From: Artocarpus heterophyllus | Lineage: Eukaryota > Streptophyta > Magnoliopsida > Rosales > Moraceae | DNA length: 64,000 nt | Direction: 5' to 3' | Assembly: GCA_025403435.1 (NCBI GenBank) | Contig: CM046332.1 | Location: 9,293,903-9,357,902, forward strand | Shown: positions 24,024 to 37,028 of the stretch, piece by piece | Layout of the letters: every line of letters starts with the position of its first letter | Position numbering within the stretch: the first letter of the stretch is position 1 | Position numbers and translations under genes: made by a program | Notes under the pieces: model-generated | The model's input: the letters and a program-made list of their open reading frames with translations, nothing else | Told to the model about the DNA's origin: nothing | Databases searched by the model: none

Positions 24024-26084
24024 CACCATATAAATGGACTCATCAAGATAGCCATTTAGAAAAGCCGTCTTGACATCTATTTGCCAAATCTTGTAATTGA
24101 GAGTGGCAACTATGGATAAAAGAAGGCAGATGGACTTAAGATGGCTATAGTTGAAAGGTTTCCTCAAAATCGATTCTTTCCTTTTGTGTGTATCCCTTAA
24201 CTATTAGTCTAGCCTTATATGTTTCGACTTTCCCATTTACTCCTCTTTTTTCATGTAGATCCAATTACACCCTATGAGTTTTACTCTTTTGGGAAGATGA
24301 TCAAGTTCCTAGACTTGATTGTTCTCCATAGACTTTATCTTAGTGTTCATGGCTTCTGTCCAGAGCTTTGAATCAACATCCTCAATAGCCTCTGCATAAG
24401 TGTAAAGACCCCTGTTATGTTCAATAGGTTCAGGTAAGTACGCTTTACTCTTGAACATATACCTCTCAAGTTGACGCCTGATCCTCCTGCTATGCTGAAG
24501 CCCCTTAGGTTGTTGTTTGGTTGATTTTTCTACATTAATTGGATTGGTTTCAACCAAAACCCCCGAAGTCATTGAATCACTCACCAACTCCTTGAGTACC
24601 ATTTTACTTCGAGGCTTAAAGTTGTTCATGTAAATTTCCTTAAGGAATATTGCATTCGTTGAAACCACAACTTTATTTTCTTTTGTATTATAGAAATAAC
24701 CCCCTTTAGTCCCTTTTGGATATCCTAAAAACACACAAACTTTCAAACGTGCTTCCAACTTGTTCGCTTCCTTATACAAGAAATGAATCGGACATCCGCA
24801 TATGTGAATATAGTTTGAGGATGTCTTCCTACCATCCATAACTCGTGAGGAGTTTTAGGAACCAGTCTGAAAGCACATTGTTTAAAAGATAACATACAGT
24901 TTATAGTGTATATCCCCAAAAGGACAAAAGCAATGTCGAATAACTCATCAAGGACCTAACCATGTCCAACAAAATGTCCTATTCTTTCTCTCAACTATGA
25001 CATTCTATTGCGGAGTGCTTGGCGTAGTCAAATAGATAAAATCTCATTCTCTAATAAGTGTCCTAAGAACTCATTGGAGAGGTATTCACCACCTCGGTTG
25101 GATCCAAGTGCTTTTATAGTTTTACCTAATTGCTTTTTTGCTTCAGCCTGAAGCTCTCTAAACTTGTCAAAAGATTCACTTTTTGATGTATTAGGTAGAC
25201 ATAGCCATATTTTAAGTAATCATCAATAAAAGTGATGAAGTACTCATACCCACCACGTGCCTTGATGTTCATGGGACCATAAACATTACTATGCATAAGT
25301 TCTAGAACCCCCTCTGCCCTATTGCCTGTAGACCCAGATGGACTTTTGATCAATTTGCCCTCTAAACAAGATTTACATTGTGGTATAGATTTCACCTTTA
25401 AGTGATTTAAAGGTTCATCCCTTACCAGTCTTTGAATCCTATTTAGGCTAATATGACCTAATTGTAAATACCAAAGATAAGTTTTATTAGAGTAAGAAGT
25501 CTTAAGCCTTTTGAGTTATTATCATTAGCCTCAGTGTTAAGTAGTATGTCCATCTTAGGTTTGATAAAATAGAGATTGTTCTACATCCATCCATCGCAAA
25601 TAAAAAATTTGTTTTTACAAATCACCATTTTATTATTAAAAGATACTGAATAAGAGTCTTTAAATAAATAAGCTATAGATATTAAATTCCTTTTAAGTCT
25701 AGGAACATAAAAACAATAATTCAAAACTAAAATCCTATAAGTCTCAAAATAAAGATGGATGTCTCCCATTGCTTCAATTAACATCAAGGATCCATCGCCC
25801 ATCTATAACGTAAAGTCCTCGTGTAGTAGACTTCTCGTTTCCTTGAACCCCGGTAGAGAAACACAAGCATGATTAGTTTCTCTAGAATCTATGACCCAAG
25901 TGTCACTTGATTCCTTAACTAAACAAGTTTCAATAATTAGAAGTTCACACTTACCTCCTCGAGAAAGGAAGTTCTCGCAATTCTTCTTAAAGTGCCCAAT
26001 TCTCCCACAAAAAAAGCACTTGATCAGATTTTCAAACTCTTGTAATTGCTTCATCAACTTAGTGTAGGTCACATCCTGCCTATT
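24024..26084 (-). pseudogene. Copia B pol and gag 3' part
   Basis: Minus-strand remnants in order: protease and zinc knuckle (25803-26072, CFFCGRIGHFKKNC and DSRETNH where DSGATNH is expected), integrase (25126-25802, with the [25 protein letters not shown] segment), integrase/RT linker (24309-24839), and the start of RT at 24024-24300. Many stops and small indels are present. The basic linker between gag and the knuckle is missing (FENLI runs straight into KCFFC). The right edge is cut by the gypsy solo LTR, with its target duplication CTATT at 26080-26084. Left of 24024 about 300 bp of RT expected by comparison with E are absent. Confidence 0.75.
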
Positions 26085-29000
26085 TGTAACTGCCCCCTTA
26101 CAGATGTCACATTAATCGTTACTTTCATCCTTGTTATCATTATTTTCAAGATAAACCATTTAAATTTAAACACAATTTGATAAACATATCCCATGATCCA
26201 ATTTTTTTTTTAAATATCCCAAATATTTCAAATCCTTTTTTTTTCAATGCCAAATTAACAAAACCATAATTCAAATAAAATTTCAAAACAAACTTTAAAA
26301 TCTATTTAAACAATACGATAGACTAAACTTCTGTAAAATGAAAATAAATGTAAAACAAGTCTTTTTACTTAATAGTGCGGAAAATTAAGCATTCAAAGAA
26401 ATAAAAACATAGTTAAAAAAGATTATTCTTTCTTAGCGTTCTTTCGTTTCCAATCCATTGTTCATAGCCTACACGCCCGTCCTCACCCTCTACCTATTCC
26501 ATGGTCCTCTTACCTTTATCTACAATATGATTATAAATTAAGTAAGCAAAAGCTTAGTAAGTACACTTTCCTATCTCACAATAAAACATTTCATGAACAC
26601 CTTTATGAAACATCATAATCATAATCATCATTAACATAGCAATGCACTTGGCATAGTTTCATATAGAACATATCTTTCATTATCATTATCCATATTAAAA
26701 CTTCATTTATTTTATCTTTGGGGGCCCAAGTGTTGCACCATAAACATCATCATCGTAGGCGCGCCGTCATAAGAGGAGAGGGGTACCTAATCCCAAACAA
26801 AATATGACAAGTCCAACCGTTGGGACATCATAAACATAAACATAAACATAGGATGTGCAACACTTAATTAAGTCATACATATATATAGATATACTTTTAA
26901 CATACCTCATCATTGAAATATTCGTTAAACTTTCTTGTTGCAACAAGAGTTTTCATGAGAAAACAACATGTAAAAACAAACTTAAAAATTATCATAAAAC
27001 ATATTCTCAAAACTTTTTTGTAAACTTTTATCATGTTACAGGTGAGAATGTACTTACTTAACTTGCTTACTTAAACCTAATCTTAGATGATGTCGTCGCG
27101 GTCTCGATTGGTGTGTTCATGTTATACATCCATATACAAATAAAAAAATTTTCATTCTTAGCAAATCATCCAAAACCATATGACATTATTCACACTTCTA
27201 TCTCAAGAATTACAAAAACACACATATACTTTACTAACTTATAAATATTTATGCAAAAACTGCAATACTAATACCTGCCTGACCCTTATGTATTCATAAT
27301 TCAATAACTCACAATTTACACACAATTAAAGCATGAGACTCTAGACAGACAAAGCTAACATATAAACTTAATATCATAATTTTTTATTGGTTCTAAAAAT
27401 TCTATTTGATAACCAAAATAAGTCATAAACTTCATAGCATTAAATCTACTAGCAATAGCTGAGCAGGGAACAATCCTATCTAACATTCATATAATAAATT
27501 ATCTATTTAACAAAATAATTCCACAAAAATCTTGCATGTAATAGACACCTAAAACTATAACATATCCGAAAATTAGCTTCAAACAAAATTTCAAAAATTC
27601 AAAACCTGCATTAGAATTCAAAAACAAAATAAGCCTTAAACACATAGGGCAGTGAGCCACACATGTTCATCATAATCAAATAATTAAAATAAAATTCCTT
27701 TGACCCTAAAATTTTTATGACAACCTATAAACATCTCATACTATCATTGAACATCACCTTATCTTGTAATAACATCAAGAAGCACAAAATCACAATTTAT
27801 GAACCTAGGGCATAATCCTCAAAAGTAGGTAGAATGACCGTTATTCACTTAAAAATTCATAATAATTTCATCTTAACACCAAATTAATTGAAGCTAGTGG
27901 CATTAGAAACTGGACTCAAAAACAAAGAATTTGTTATACTACACACATATTTTGATAGTAATTTACATAAAGAAAAAGTCTTTGAAATTTAGTCTAAATT
28001 TCAGGTGAATGTAAAACTGTACAGCTTTTAGGGTCCAATTTGAAAAATCAGAATTATTTAAAAAAAAATCTCACTCAAGCGATTCACAAGCCAAAAGAAA
28101 GCTTAAGATGTCTGATATTTGAGAAAAAATATAAGAAAAATATAAACAGAGTAATACAGAATAAAAAATTATTGAAACACGGTGGCTGTCAGGTGTTTGT
28201 ATGAAAAGTAGGCTTGAGGCATCAAAAAAATTCAATACCAATTCATAACCTAATAAAGCCTCAATTAAAATGATAAACACATAATTAACATGATACTAAT
28301 TGATAATAAAATAAACCCATAAAGATCTACATAACGAAATATGATATATGATATCTCTAATCTAGGGTTTAATGAGAAGTTAATCATAATAACCAAATCA
28401 TCAACTCTTTTCAATCACCAATTGACATGAAATATATACAATAAAAGAATCCATGTGATGATAGTAATAATTCTAAGACTAACACAATACACCAAAACAT
28501 CAAACAAATATGTTAAATAATTCATACACTTACCAAGATGAATGAAATTAGGAAGATTAGAAATCTTGATAAAGCCAAAGAAAATCAAGCATGAAACCAA
28601 TCAATGAGGAAAGAATGAAGTGTGAATCTAGGGTTACTAATAAGAGGTCTTTATATAGATTTTATGTGAAGACTAAAACCCTAATCCTAGTCTAATTTAG
28701 TTTCCTTTTTTTTCTCTTCTTTTTTCTTTTTTTTTCCTTCTCTTTTCTTTTCTCACGGCTACTACCGTTTCTTTTTTTTTTGTTTTCTTTACACGGCAAT
28801 CGTTGTTTGTTCATATCACATAATATATATATATATAAAATATAATATAATATAACATAACATAATATAATATAAACGTTAAGGGTTATATATAATATAA
28901 TTAAAATATATAATTATTTATACATGACAATAATATTTACTCTATGACCCAAATATATTATTACACATGTAATTATCATGACATCATTAATATTATAAAA

Positions 29001-29303
29001 ATAAGAAAATATGCAACAACATTCATGTCATCATCAAGAATTTAACTTTAGGGTAAACATAACTCTAGAGCTTTATAAAGATTATGAATTTAGGACAAGT
29101 TGAAACTCTTAAAAAACACATTCAATATTTTTAAGCTTATCATCACTTTTGACATGAATATCCTGAGCACATCAATTTTAGGTGACCATCACCTGTTATC
29201 ATACTCAAAATAAAATGGTCAGCAACATTATATCATAAAGAAATTACTTAACATCGTTATATATCTATCAGTAACCGTTACATGAAAAATGACGAGTATT
29301 ACA
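26085..29303 (-). mobile_element. Gypsy-type solo LTR, 3.2 kb
   Basis: It begins TGTAACTGCCCCCTTACAG and ends GAGTATTACA, with a perfect 5-bp target duplication CTATT (26080-26084 and 29304-29308). Internal stretches (for example 26440-26570 and 26730-26790) clearly resemble the chromovirus LTRs, so this is a related but diverged family. There is no internal region, so it is a solo LTR produced by LTR-LTR recombination inside copia B gag. It lacks the GC-rich palindrome arrays of the chromovirus LTRs. Confidence 0.88.
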
Positions 29304-29837
29304 CTATTACTTAAATTATTTAAAGCTGTAAACAAGATGAACTCCTTAGATAGAGTCTAAAAAACCATAGTCATCTATGACTTAACATCGATATTAGCTC
29401 CATCGGTTTGAGGCTCAATATGGTAACCCGTGATCAACATCATATGCTCCTTCACAAGAGTCCCTGGTCTTTGTTTGCAATTTAAGAGTTTCCAAAGAGC
29501 CCCTTGTCATTTTGTTAGGTTTCTGCCTCCAAACATGTCTTCAAGATTATCTAAGCTTTGCTTCGTAGTCTCATATTCTTCATGTTGAGCCTGTAGCATG
29601 TATTCATACTAGCCATAACATACAGCTGGCTTGATCATTAGCATCTTTCTAGCGATCATATGCTTGGATTTGCTCATTTATGGAATGCTCGATAGGCTCG
29701 AGAGGACATGGTGTTTTCAGCACAAATTTTAGTTTCTCAAAGGAAAGGATGATATTCAAGTTCCTTTTCCAATCATTGTAATTCTTGCCAGTCAATATGT
29801 TTTTATCAAGTATCGATAATAAAGTGTTTTTAGACAT
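29304..29837 (-). pseudogene. Copia B gag 5' part, copy 1
   Basis: Starts at 29837 with MSKNTLLSILDKN and continues NYNDWKRNLNIILSFEKLKFVL before stops. It is homologous to the Gag starts of C-F. The acceptor-like TGTAG|ATTG lies just before the start codon. It is interrupted at 29304 by the gypsy-type solo LTR. Confidence 0.75.
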
Positions 29838-30775
29838 TTCAATCTACATTAAAGATTCATATACTAAAGATAAGCAAACATTCAACAAAAGTTTAGTAAG
29901 ATAACACAAACAAGTAAACATAGGATTGTGTTTATGTGTCAAAACCTTGACAAAATCAAAACTTCACAACGATAATTCCCAACTTAGAATTCAACAAGCC
30001 ACCTAGACAAGACTTGCCAAATTCAATTAGGAACACATATCTCCTTTGATTAATATATGCCATTCAAGGCCCGTCCGATCTATCATATATTAATAATAGT
30101 TTTCATTGGCCATTAACTTCATTAATAGAGGTCCTAAGGGAGGTTAATAAGAAAATTAATCTGGAGTGTATAACCATCGTTTTAACTATTTTATTCATGA
30201 TTTATAATCGCCACCTAGGCGTGTAGAATAATACATCGTGCTAAAATAAATTATCCGTTTGGAGATCCAACCCAATAGATGATTAAATGCCTTCCAAGGG
30301 GTCGAAACCATCATGTGTTATCTATAGACCAATGATGGGGGCCATAGGTTCTCTCTTTGAAAACCTTCTCCCACTCAATATTTATAAAGTCAAGGTTTTA
30401 TGTTAGCATGCATGAACAATTTTTAATGAGCAGCACTCACTATTCTACATAGCATGTTATCGACATACATAGCAAATCCTATTATAATCCAGATAAGCAA
30501 AGCAACATGCAAAGCTATAAGCAAAATAATAAATAAGTAGCCGTAATATTATAGTTTCATCCTAGAGAAAAGAAAATAAAGATTTTAAAAGAGCAATCAA
30601 AACATATTATCAATTCTTCATCTTGTATCTTCAAGTTGTATCCTTCTTCATTTGGCATCTATCTGTAATGCTTCAATCCCTCATAGATCAAAAGTTTTGT
30701 TATTCTGGTTGTCATAGAATTTCATGTTTCTTAGAATTGTCTCGAAAATAAAATAAAAAACTGCACCCAAAAACA
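29838..30775 (-). other. Copia B leader, first copy
   Basis: Leader sequence upstream of gag copy 1, truncated by the tandem duplication. The CCTAGGGG boxes are mostly decayed (CCTAGGCG near 30214). Confidence 0.6.
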
Positions 30776-32732
30776 TAATATCATAATTTTTTGTTGGTTT
30801 TAAAAATTCTATTTGATAACCAAAACAAGTCACAAACTTCATAGCATTAAATCTACTAGCAATAGCTGAGCAGAGAACAATCCTACCTAACATTCATAGA
30901 ATAAATTATCTATTTAACAAAATAATTCCACAAAAATCTTGCATGTAATAGACACCTAAAACTATAACATATCCAAAAATTAGCTTCAAACAAAATTTCA
31001 ACAATTCAAAACCTACATTAGAATTCAAAAACAAAATAAGCCTTAAACACATAGGGCAGTGAGCCACACATGTTCATCATAATCAAATAATTAAAATAAA
31101 ATTCCTTTGACCCTAAAATTTTTATGACAACCTATAAACATCTCATACTATCATTGAACATCACCTTATCTTGTAGTAACATCAAGAAGCACAAAATCAC
31201 AATTTATGAACCTAGGGCATAATCCTCAAAAGTAGGTAGAATGACCGTTATTCACTTAAAAATTCATAATAATTTCATCTTAACACCAAATTAATTGAAG
31301 CCAATGGCATTAGAAACTGGACTCAAAAACAAAGAATTTGTTATATTACACACATATTTTGATAGTAATATACATAAAGAAAAAGTCTTTGAAATTTAGT
31401 CTAAATTTTAGGTGAATGTAAAACTGTACAGCTTTTAGGGTCAAATTTGAAAAATCATAATTATTTTAAAAAAACTCTGACTCAAGCGATTCAAAAGCCA
31501 AAAGAACGCTTAAGATGTCTGGTAAGAAAAAATATAAGAAAAATATAAACAGAGTAATACAGAATAAAAATTTACTAAAACACAATGGCTATCAGGTGTT
31601 TGTATGAAAAGTAGGCTTGAGACATCAAAAAAATTCAATACCAATTCATAACCTAATAAAACCTCAATTAAAACTATGAACACATAATTAACATGATACT
31701 AATTGATAATAAAATATACCCGTAAAGATCTACATAACGAAATATGAAAATATATGATATCTCCAATCTAGGGTTTAATGAGAAGTTAATCACGATAACC
31801 AAATCATCAACTCTTTTCAATCACCAATTGACATGAAATATATACAATAAAAGAATCCATGTGATGATAGTAATAATTCTAAGACTAACACAATACACCA
31901 AAACATCAAACAAATATGTTAAATAATTCATACACTTACCAAGATGAATGAAATTAGGAAGATTAGAAATCTTGATAAAGCCAAAGAAAATCAAGCATGA
32001 AACCAATCAATGAGGAAAGAATGAAGTGTGAATCTAGGGTTACTAATAAGAGGTCTTTATATAGATTTTATGTGAAGACTAAAACCCTAATCCTAGTCTA
32101 ATTTAGTTTCCTTTTTTTTCTCTTCTTTTTTCTTTTTTTTTTCCTTTTCTTTTCTTTTCTCATGGCTACTACCGTTTCTTTTATTTTTTTGTTTTCTTTA
32201 CACGGCAATCGCCGTTTGTTCATATCACATAATATATATATAAAATATAATATAATATAATATAATATAATATATTATATTATATTATAAATATATTAAA
32301 ATAAAATAAAATAAATATAATATAATATAATTAAAATATATAATTGTTTATACACGACAATAATATTTACTCTATGACCCAAAAATATTATTACACATGT
32401 AATTATCATGACATCGTTAATATTATAAAAATAAGAAAATATGCAACAACATTCATGTCATCATCAAGAATTTAACTTTAGGGTATACATAACTCTTGAG
32501 CATTATAAAGATTATGAATTTAGGACAAGTTGAAACTCTTAAAAAAAACAATAAATATTTTAAAGCTTATTATCACTTTTGACATGAATATCCTAAGCAC
32601 ATCAATTTTAGGTGACCGTCACCTGTTATCATACTAAAATAAAATGGTCAGCAACATTACATCATAAAGAAATTACTTAATATTGTTATATATCTATTAG
32701 TAACCGTTACATGAAAAATGGTGGGTATTACA
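30776..32732 (-). repeat. Partial copy of the gypsy-type solo LTR
   Basis: Second copy of 27369-29303 created by the tandem duplication, ending GGGTATTACA followed again by CTATT. It is not an independent insertion because its left edge joins copia leader mid-sequence. Confidence 0.85.
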
Positions 32733-33266
32733 CTATTACTTAAATTATTTAAAGCTCTAAATAGGATGAACTCCTTAGATAGAGTCTAAACAACCATAGT
32801 CATCTATGACTTAACATCGATATTAGCTCCATCGGTTTGAGCCTCAATAAGGTAACCCATGATCAACATCATATGCTCCTTCACAAGAGTCCCTGGTCTT
32901 TGTTTGTAATTTAAGAGTTTCCAAAGAGCCCCTTGTCATTTTGTTAGGTTTTTGCCTCCAAACATGTCTTCAAGATTATCTAAGCTTTGCTTCGTAGTCT
33001 TATATTCTTCATTTTGAGCCTGTAGCACGTATTCATACTAGCCATAACATACAGCTGGCCTGATCATTAGCATCTTTCTAGCGATCACATGCTTGGATTT
33101 GCTCATTTGTGGAATCCTCGATAGGCTCGAGAGGACATGGTGTTATTAGCACAAATTTTAGTTTCTCAAAGGAAAGGATGATATTCAAGTTCCTTTTCCA
33201 ATCATTGTAATTCTTGCCAGTCAATATGTTTTTATCAAGTATCGATAATAAAGTGTTTTTAGACAT
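32733..33266 (-). pseudogene. Copia B gag 5' part, copy 2
   Basis: Duplicate of 29304-29837, starting at 33266 with MSKNTLLSILDKN. The acceptor before the start reads TTGCAG where copy 1 reads ATGTAG; both keep the AG. The frame is broken by stops. Confidence 0.75.
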
Positions 33267-34763
33267 TTCAATCTGCAATAAAGATTCATATACTAAAGAT
33301 AAGCAAACATTCAACAAAAGTTTAGTAAGATAACACAAACAAGTAAACATAGGATTGTGTTTATGTGTCAAAACCTTGACAAAATCAAAACTTCACAACG
33401 ATAATTCCCAACTTAGAATTCAACAAGCCACCTAGACAAGACTTGCCAAATTCAATTAGGAACACATATCTCCTTTGATTAATATATGCCATTCAAGGCC
33501 CGTCCGATCTATCATATATTAATAATAGTTTTCATTGGCCATTAACTTCATTAATAGAGGTCCTAAGGGAGGTTAATAAGAAAATTAATCTAGAGTGTAT
33601 AACCATCGTTTTAACTATTTTATTCATGATTTATAATCACCACCTAGGCGTGTAGAATAATACATCGTGCTAAAATAAATTATCCGTTTGGAGATCCAAC
33701 CCAATAGATGATTAAATCCCTTCCAAGGGGTCGGAACCATCATGTGTTATCTATAGACCAATGATGGGGGCCGTAGGTTCTCTCTTTGAAAACCTTCTCC
33801 CACTCAATATTTATAAAGTCAAGGTTTTATGTTAACATGCATGAACAATTTTTAATGAGCAGCACTCACTATTCTACATAGCATGTTATCGACATACATA
33901 GCAAATCCTATTATAATCCAGATTAGCAAAGCAACATGCAAAGCTATAAGCAAAATATTAAATAAATAGCCATAATATTATAGTTTCATCCTAGAGAAAA
34001 GAAAATAAAGATTTTAAAAAAGCAATCAAAACATATTATCAATTCTTCATCTTGTATCTTCAAGTTGTATCCTTCTTCATTTGGCATCTATCTGTAATGC
34101 TTCAATCCCTCATAGATCAAAAGTTTTGTTATTCTAGTTGTCATAGAATTTCATGTTTCTTAGAATTGTCTCAAAAATAAAATAAAAAACTATACCAAAA
34201 AATGTACCTTTTCAAAATATATTCTGCCCTGCTACCGGCCTGCCGTACTATGACCATCGGCCTGCCGAACCTACCGACCGAGCTGAACCAACATTTTTCT
34301 AGAGAATAGTTTTTAAGCAGTTTTTCAATCTTATTTTCTACAATTCAAAAACATGAAAATTTATAAACATAGAAAAACAATGCAACTCCTATTATCTCCA
34401 TCTTCTAGATTTGTCTTTACTTTGAATGATTAAAAAATTATAAAATTTTACAAATTTAAAATTTAAATAATAATTCCTTGACAGTGATGATAGACCACCA
34501 TCTAATGAAAAGCCTAAATATACATTCTAACCTCTAAGAAACCATAAATGGCAAAAATTAATTAATTAATTAATTATTAAAAAGAAATTTAAACAACTAT
34601 AATTAATTGATAAACATTGACCATATAATCTCATAACAACATTTAATTATATAAAAACCATAGAGTGCTAACTCTCTAGAAAATTGAATTCAAGAGTAAG
34701 AGAGAATGAGATCACATAATTTATGTATATAGCATGATCACAAAAATCAACGTAAAAACTAGG
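33267..34763 (-). other. Copia B 5' leader
   Basis: Non-coding leader, second copy plus the unduplicated part from about 34200. A short GC-rich palindrome array is at 34233-34289 (CGGCCTGCCG, twice). Other parts are AT-rich with no features I can support. Confidence 0.65.
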
Positions 34764-34774
34764 CTCTGATATCA
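34764..34774 (-). other. Primer-binding site, copia B (mutated)
   Basis: CTCTGATATCA on the plus strand: one substitution from the tRNA-iMet complement CTCTGATACCA. Confidence 0.75.
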
Positions 34775-34994
34775 ATTATTGGAAAAACAGTATGCAATAG
34801 AATTTTAAAAATTTTCAAGGAGAGTATTTTCCAAAACACAAGTTTGACATACTAAATACATAAATTAATGGCAAATCTTACTAACATTTTTTCTTAACCA
34901 AAAAGCAACAGCAATCTACAAAGAGAAGAACGTCCTAGAAAAGCCTTATCCAACTATTCTTTGCTATTTTTTATCCATGATCGAAGTGTGGGTG

Positions 34995-37028
34995 TGTTAG
35001 ACATGTATGCCCTAAGGAGTGAAAATGCAATAAGTTTTTGGAGACATTTTTATCAATAAAGAATTTATTTATTATTTATATACTAAATCTTATCCCCTTT
35101 ACGTTCATATTTGTTGAATGTATGTTAAGCAAATAATAGTCTGAGACTGTCGGTCTAAACCTTAAGAATTGGGCATATGATGGATGGATTATGCGAAAGA
35201 CACGATTCTTAAGGTGATGGTCTAAATCATACAATCCGCAATTGAGGGAATAAAGTTGGGCGCTTTATTCACGCAAGGATTGTTATGTTGTCTATATCCC
35301 TTTAGGGAAATGGTTTGTCTTGACCATCGGAGGTGGACTCCGTGAAAAGAAACATTGGCACGTTGTCATAGGTGACAATGTGTTGGATTGGGACATAAAA
35401 TAAATTGATTTGGATTAATAATTCTATCTCAGCAAATCGATTCACTTTAGACAATCATTTGTGTTGTATCTTAATCCTGAGATGAATAGTGGGCCTATTG
35501 TCTTTACTTGTGTCTTTTGATGTACCAAAGGGTGACACCCACATCTTAATAGTGGTATGCATGCCGATACGTTGGAGGCATGACTCTTGATGGTGTAAAC
35601 TTGTTATTCATAGATATGGAATCCATAGCTCCTCTTTAGGAGTAATGATATCCTTTTATATGCGTTATCCTGTAATTGGAAAATTGGAGCGCTCAACCAT
35701 TTGGATGCATAGGTGTAACCGAATGGTATACTATCTTTGGATGGTAAGTTTTCTAATGGTGAGATAATGGAACGTAAGATAAAAATAATCGGGAAGGTAA
35801 GACAGAACTTGTCCTTAAGCCGATTATGGACTATCACATGGGGATACGATACAGTATGATATGTCATGGAGATTTATCTATATGAGCTTCGTAATTTTAT
35901 GTAGTTCGAGAGTGCAACTCCAAGCTTTTAGTGGAGTAGCGTTGGAGTTGATAATTATAAAATGTATATTTGGGATATTAGGGTTTCATAATTATCAGGA
36001 ACTTGAACTACATAGGTCCATTTGGTCGCCTTTGCTAGCTCACAACATCCTATAACGACATGGCGTGTTTTTCCAATAATTGGTGACTTATATCCGATTT
36101 ATCAGATTGGTTAAAATTTAAAAGAATTAAATAATTCATGTCTGTTTATCGATTGAATTAATTTTGTAATAAATTAATTCAAGATAAACTTGTTGAATTA
36201 TTGAGATCGGATAATTCTTGTTTGTTTATCGGTTGATTTAATTTTGGATAAATTAGATTAGGATAAACTTGTAGAATTATTGGGAATTGATTTATTTTCT
36301 TAGAGATTATCTAGATAAAGTTGTTTTGATTAGATAACTTCTCTATTGGGTTATTTGAATTAAAACTGAGACTTTATCCTATAGAATCTTGGGTGAAAAA
36401 TAAAAGATTCGTGAAATTTTTTATTCTACAGTTTTGCTTGCCGATGGACATGTTTGGCTGGCCAATGGGACGTGTTCGGCCTGTTGATCAGGTGATTCGG
36501 CCTGCCGATCAGCGAAGGATAAGATCACACGTTTTCCCATGGATCTTATCAAATATTGATTTGAATTTGATTCTGATCTGAGTTTTGAGACTTAATCTGA
36601 TAAGGATTGACCCTAGGACCAATCTCTATAAATAGGGAGTGATTCTCACAGGTTACTTAGATCAATTGAGAGATTAAGAGTGATACTCTGCTAAGCGAGA
36701 ATATAAAAAACTCCCTGAGAGCTTTTGTTCACAAATCACAAACACTTGCTTTAGGTTCTCTCGATTGGTTGGAAGGAGAGTCACCGGTGGAAGAGCTATA
36801 CGTGTGAGCCCACACTCACTCCGGTGGTGGATAGAGAATAGCAAGGAAGACCAATTGGTTGAGGCTCTTTTGGAACGTTATTTCTCTTCACAAATTGCAG
36901 AGGTTCTTCGACACATAAAAGGTTAGTAAGATCTGGTTAATTTATACATATAGCATGTTAAACTTGTGTTTTAGAAATTACTCTGATATAAAATTTTTAA
37001 AATTCCACTGCACACTCTTTTTCCAACA
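34995..37028 (+). mobile_element. Copia solo LTR in plus orientation
   Basis: 2034 bp from TGTTAGACATGTATGCCC to CTTTTTCCAACA, flanked by a perfect target duplication GGGTG (34990-34994, 37029-37033). It is the same family as the D LTRs. It sits inside the opposite-facing LTR of copia B. It holds the GC-rich array at 36432-36514, a TATA box at 36627-36634 and a splice-donor-like GGTTAGTAAG near 36920. Internal sequences have been lost by LTR-LTR recombination. Confidence 0.93.
36627..36634 (+). promoter_or_regulatory. TATA box in copia solo LTR
   Basis: TATAAATA within CTCTATAAATAGGGAG, a good plant TATA context. The GC-rich array ends 113 bp upstream. Confidence 0.65.

Larger units (their letters stand above)
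27369..34200. repeat. 3.4 kb tandem duplication
   Basis: Unit 1 is about 27369-30775 and unit 2 about 30776-34200. Each contains the right part of the gypsy-type LTR, the CTATT junction, copia B gag 5' part and part of the leader. The join at about 30771-30780 links leader sequence to mid-LTR sequence across a short shared AAAC-TAATATC patch. The copies differ by scattered substitutions and by expansion of a TATAA-type microsatellite (28821-28870 versus 32231-32320). Confidence 0.88.

Noticed and set aside
28821..28880. TATAA-type repeat considered as a regulatory or origin element
   Set aside because: A simple AT microsatellite in a decayed LTR that differs in length between the two duplicated units. 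No sign of function.
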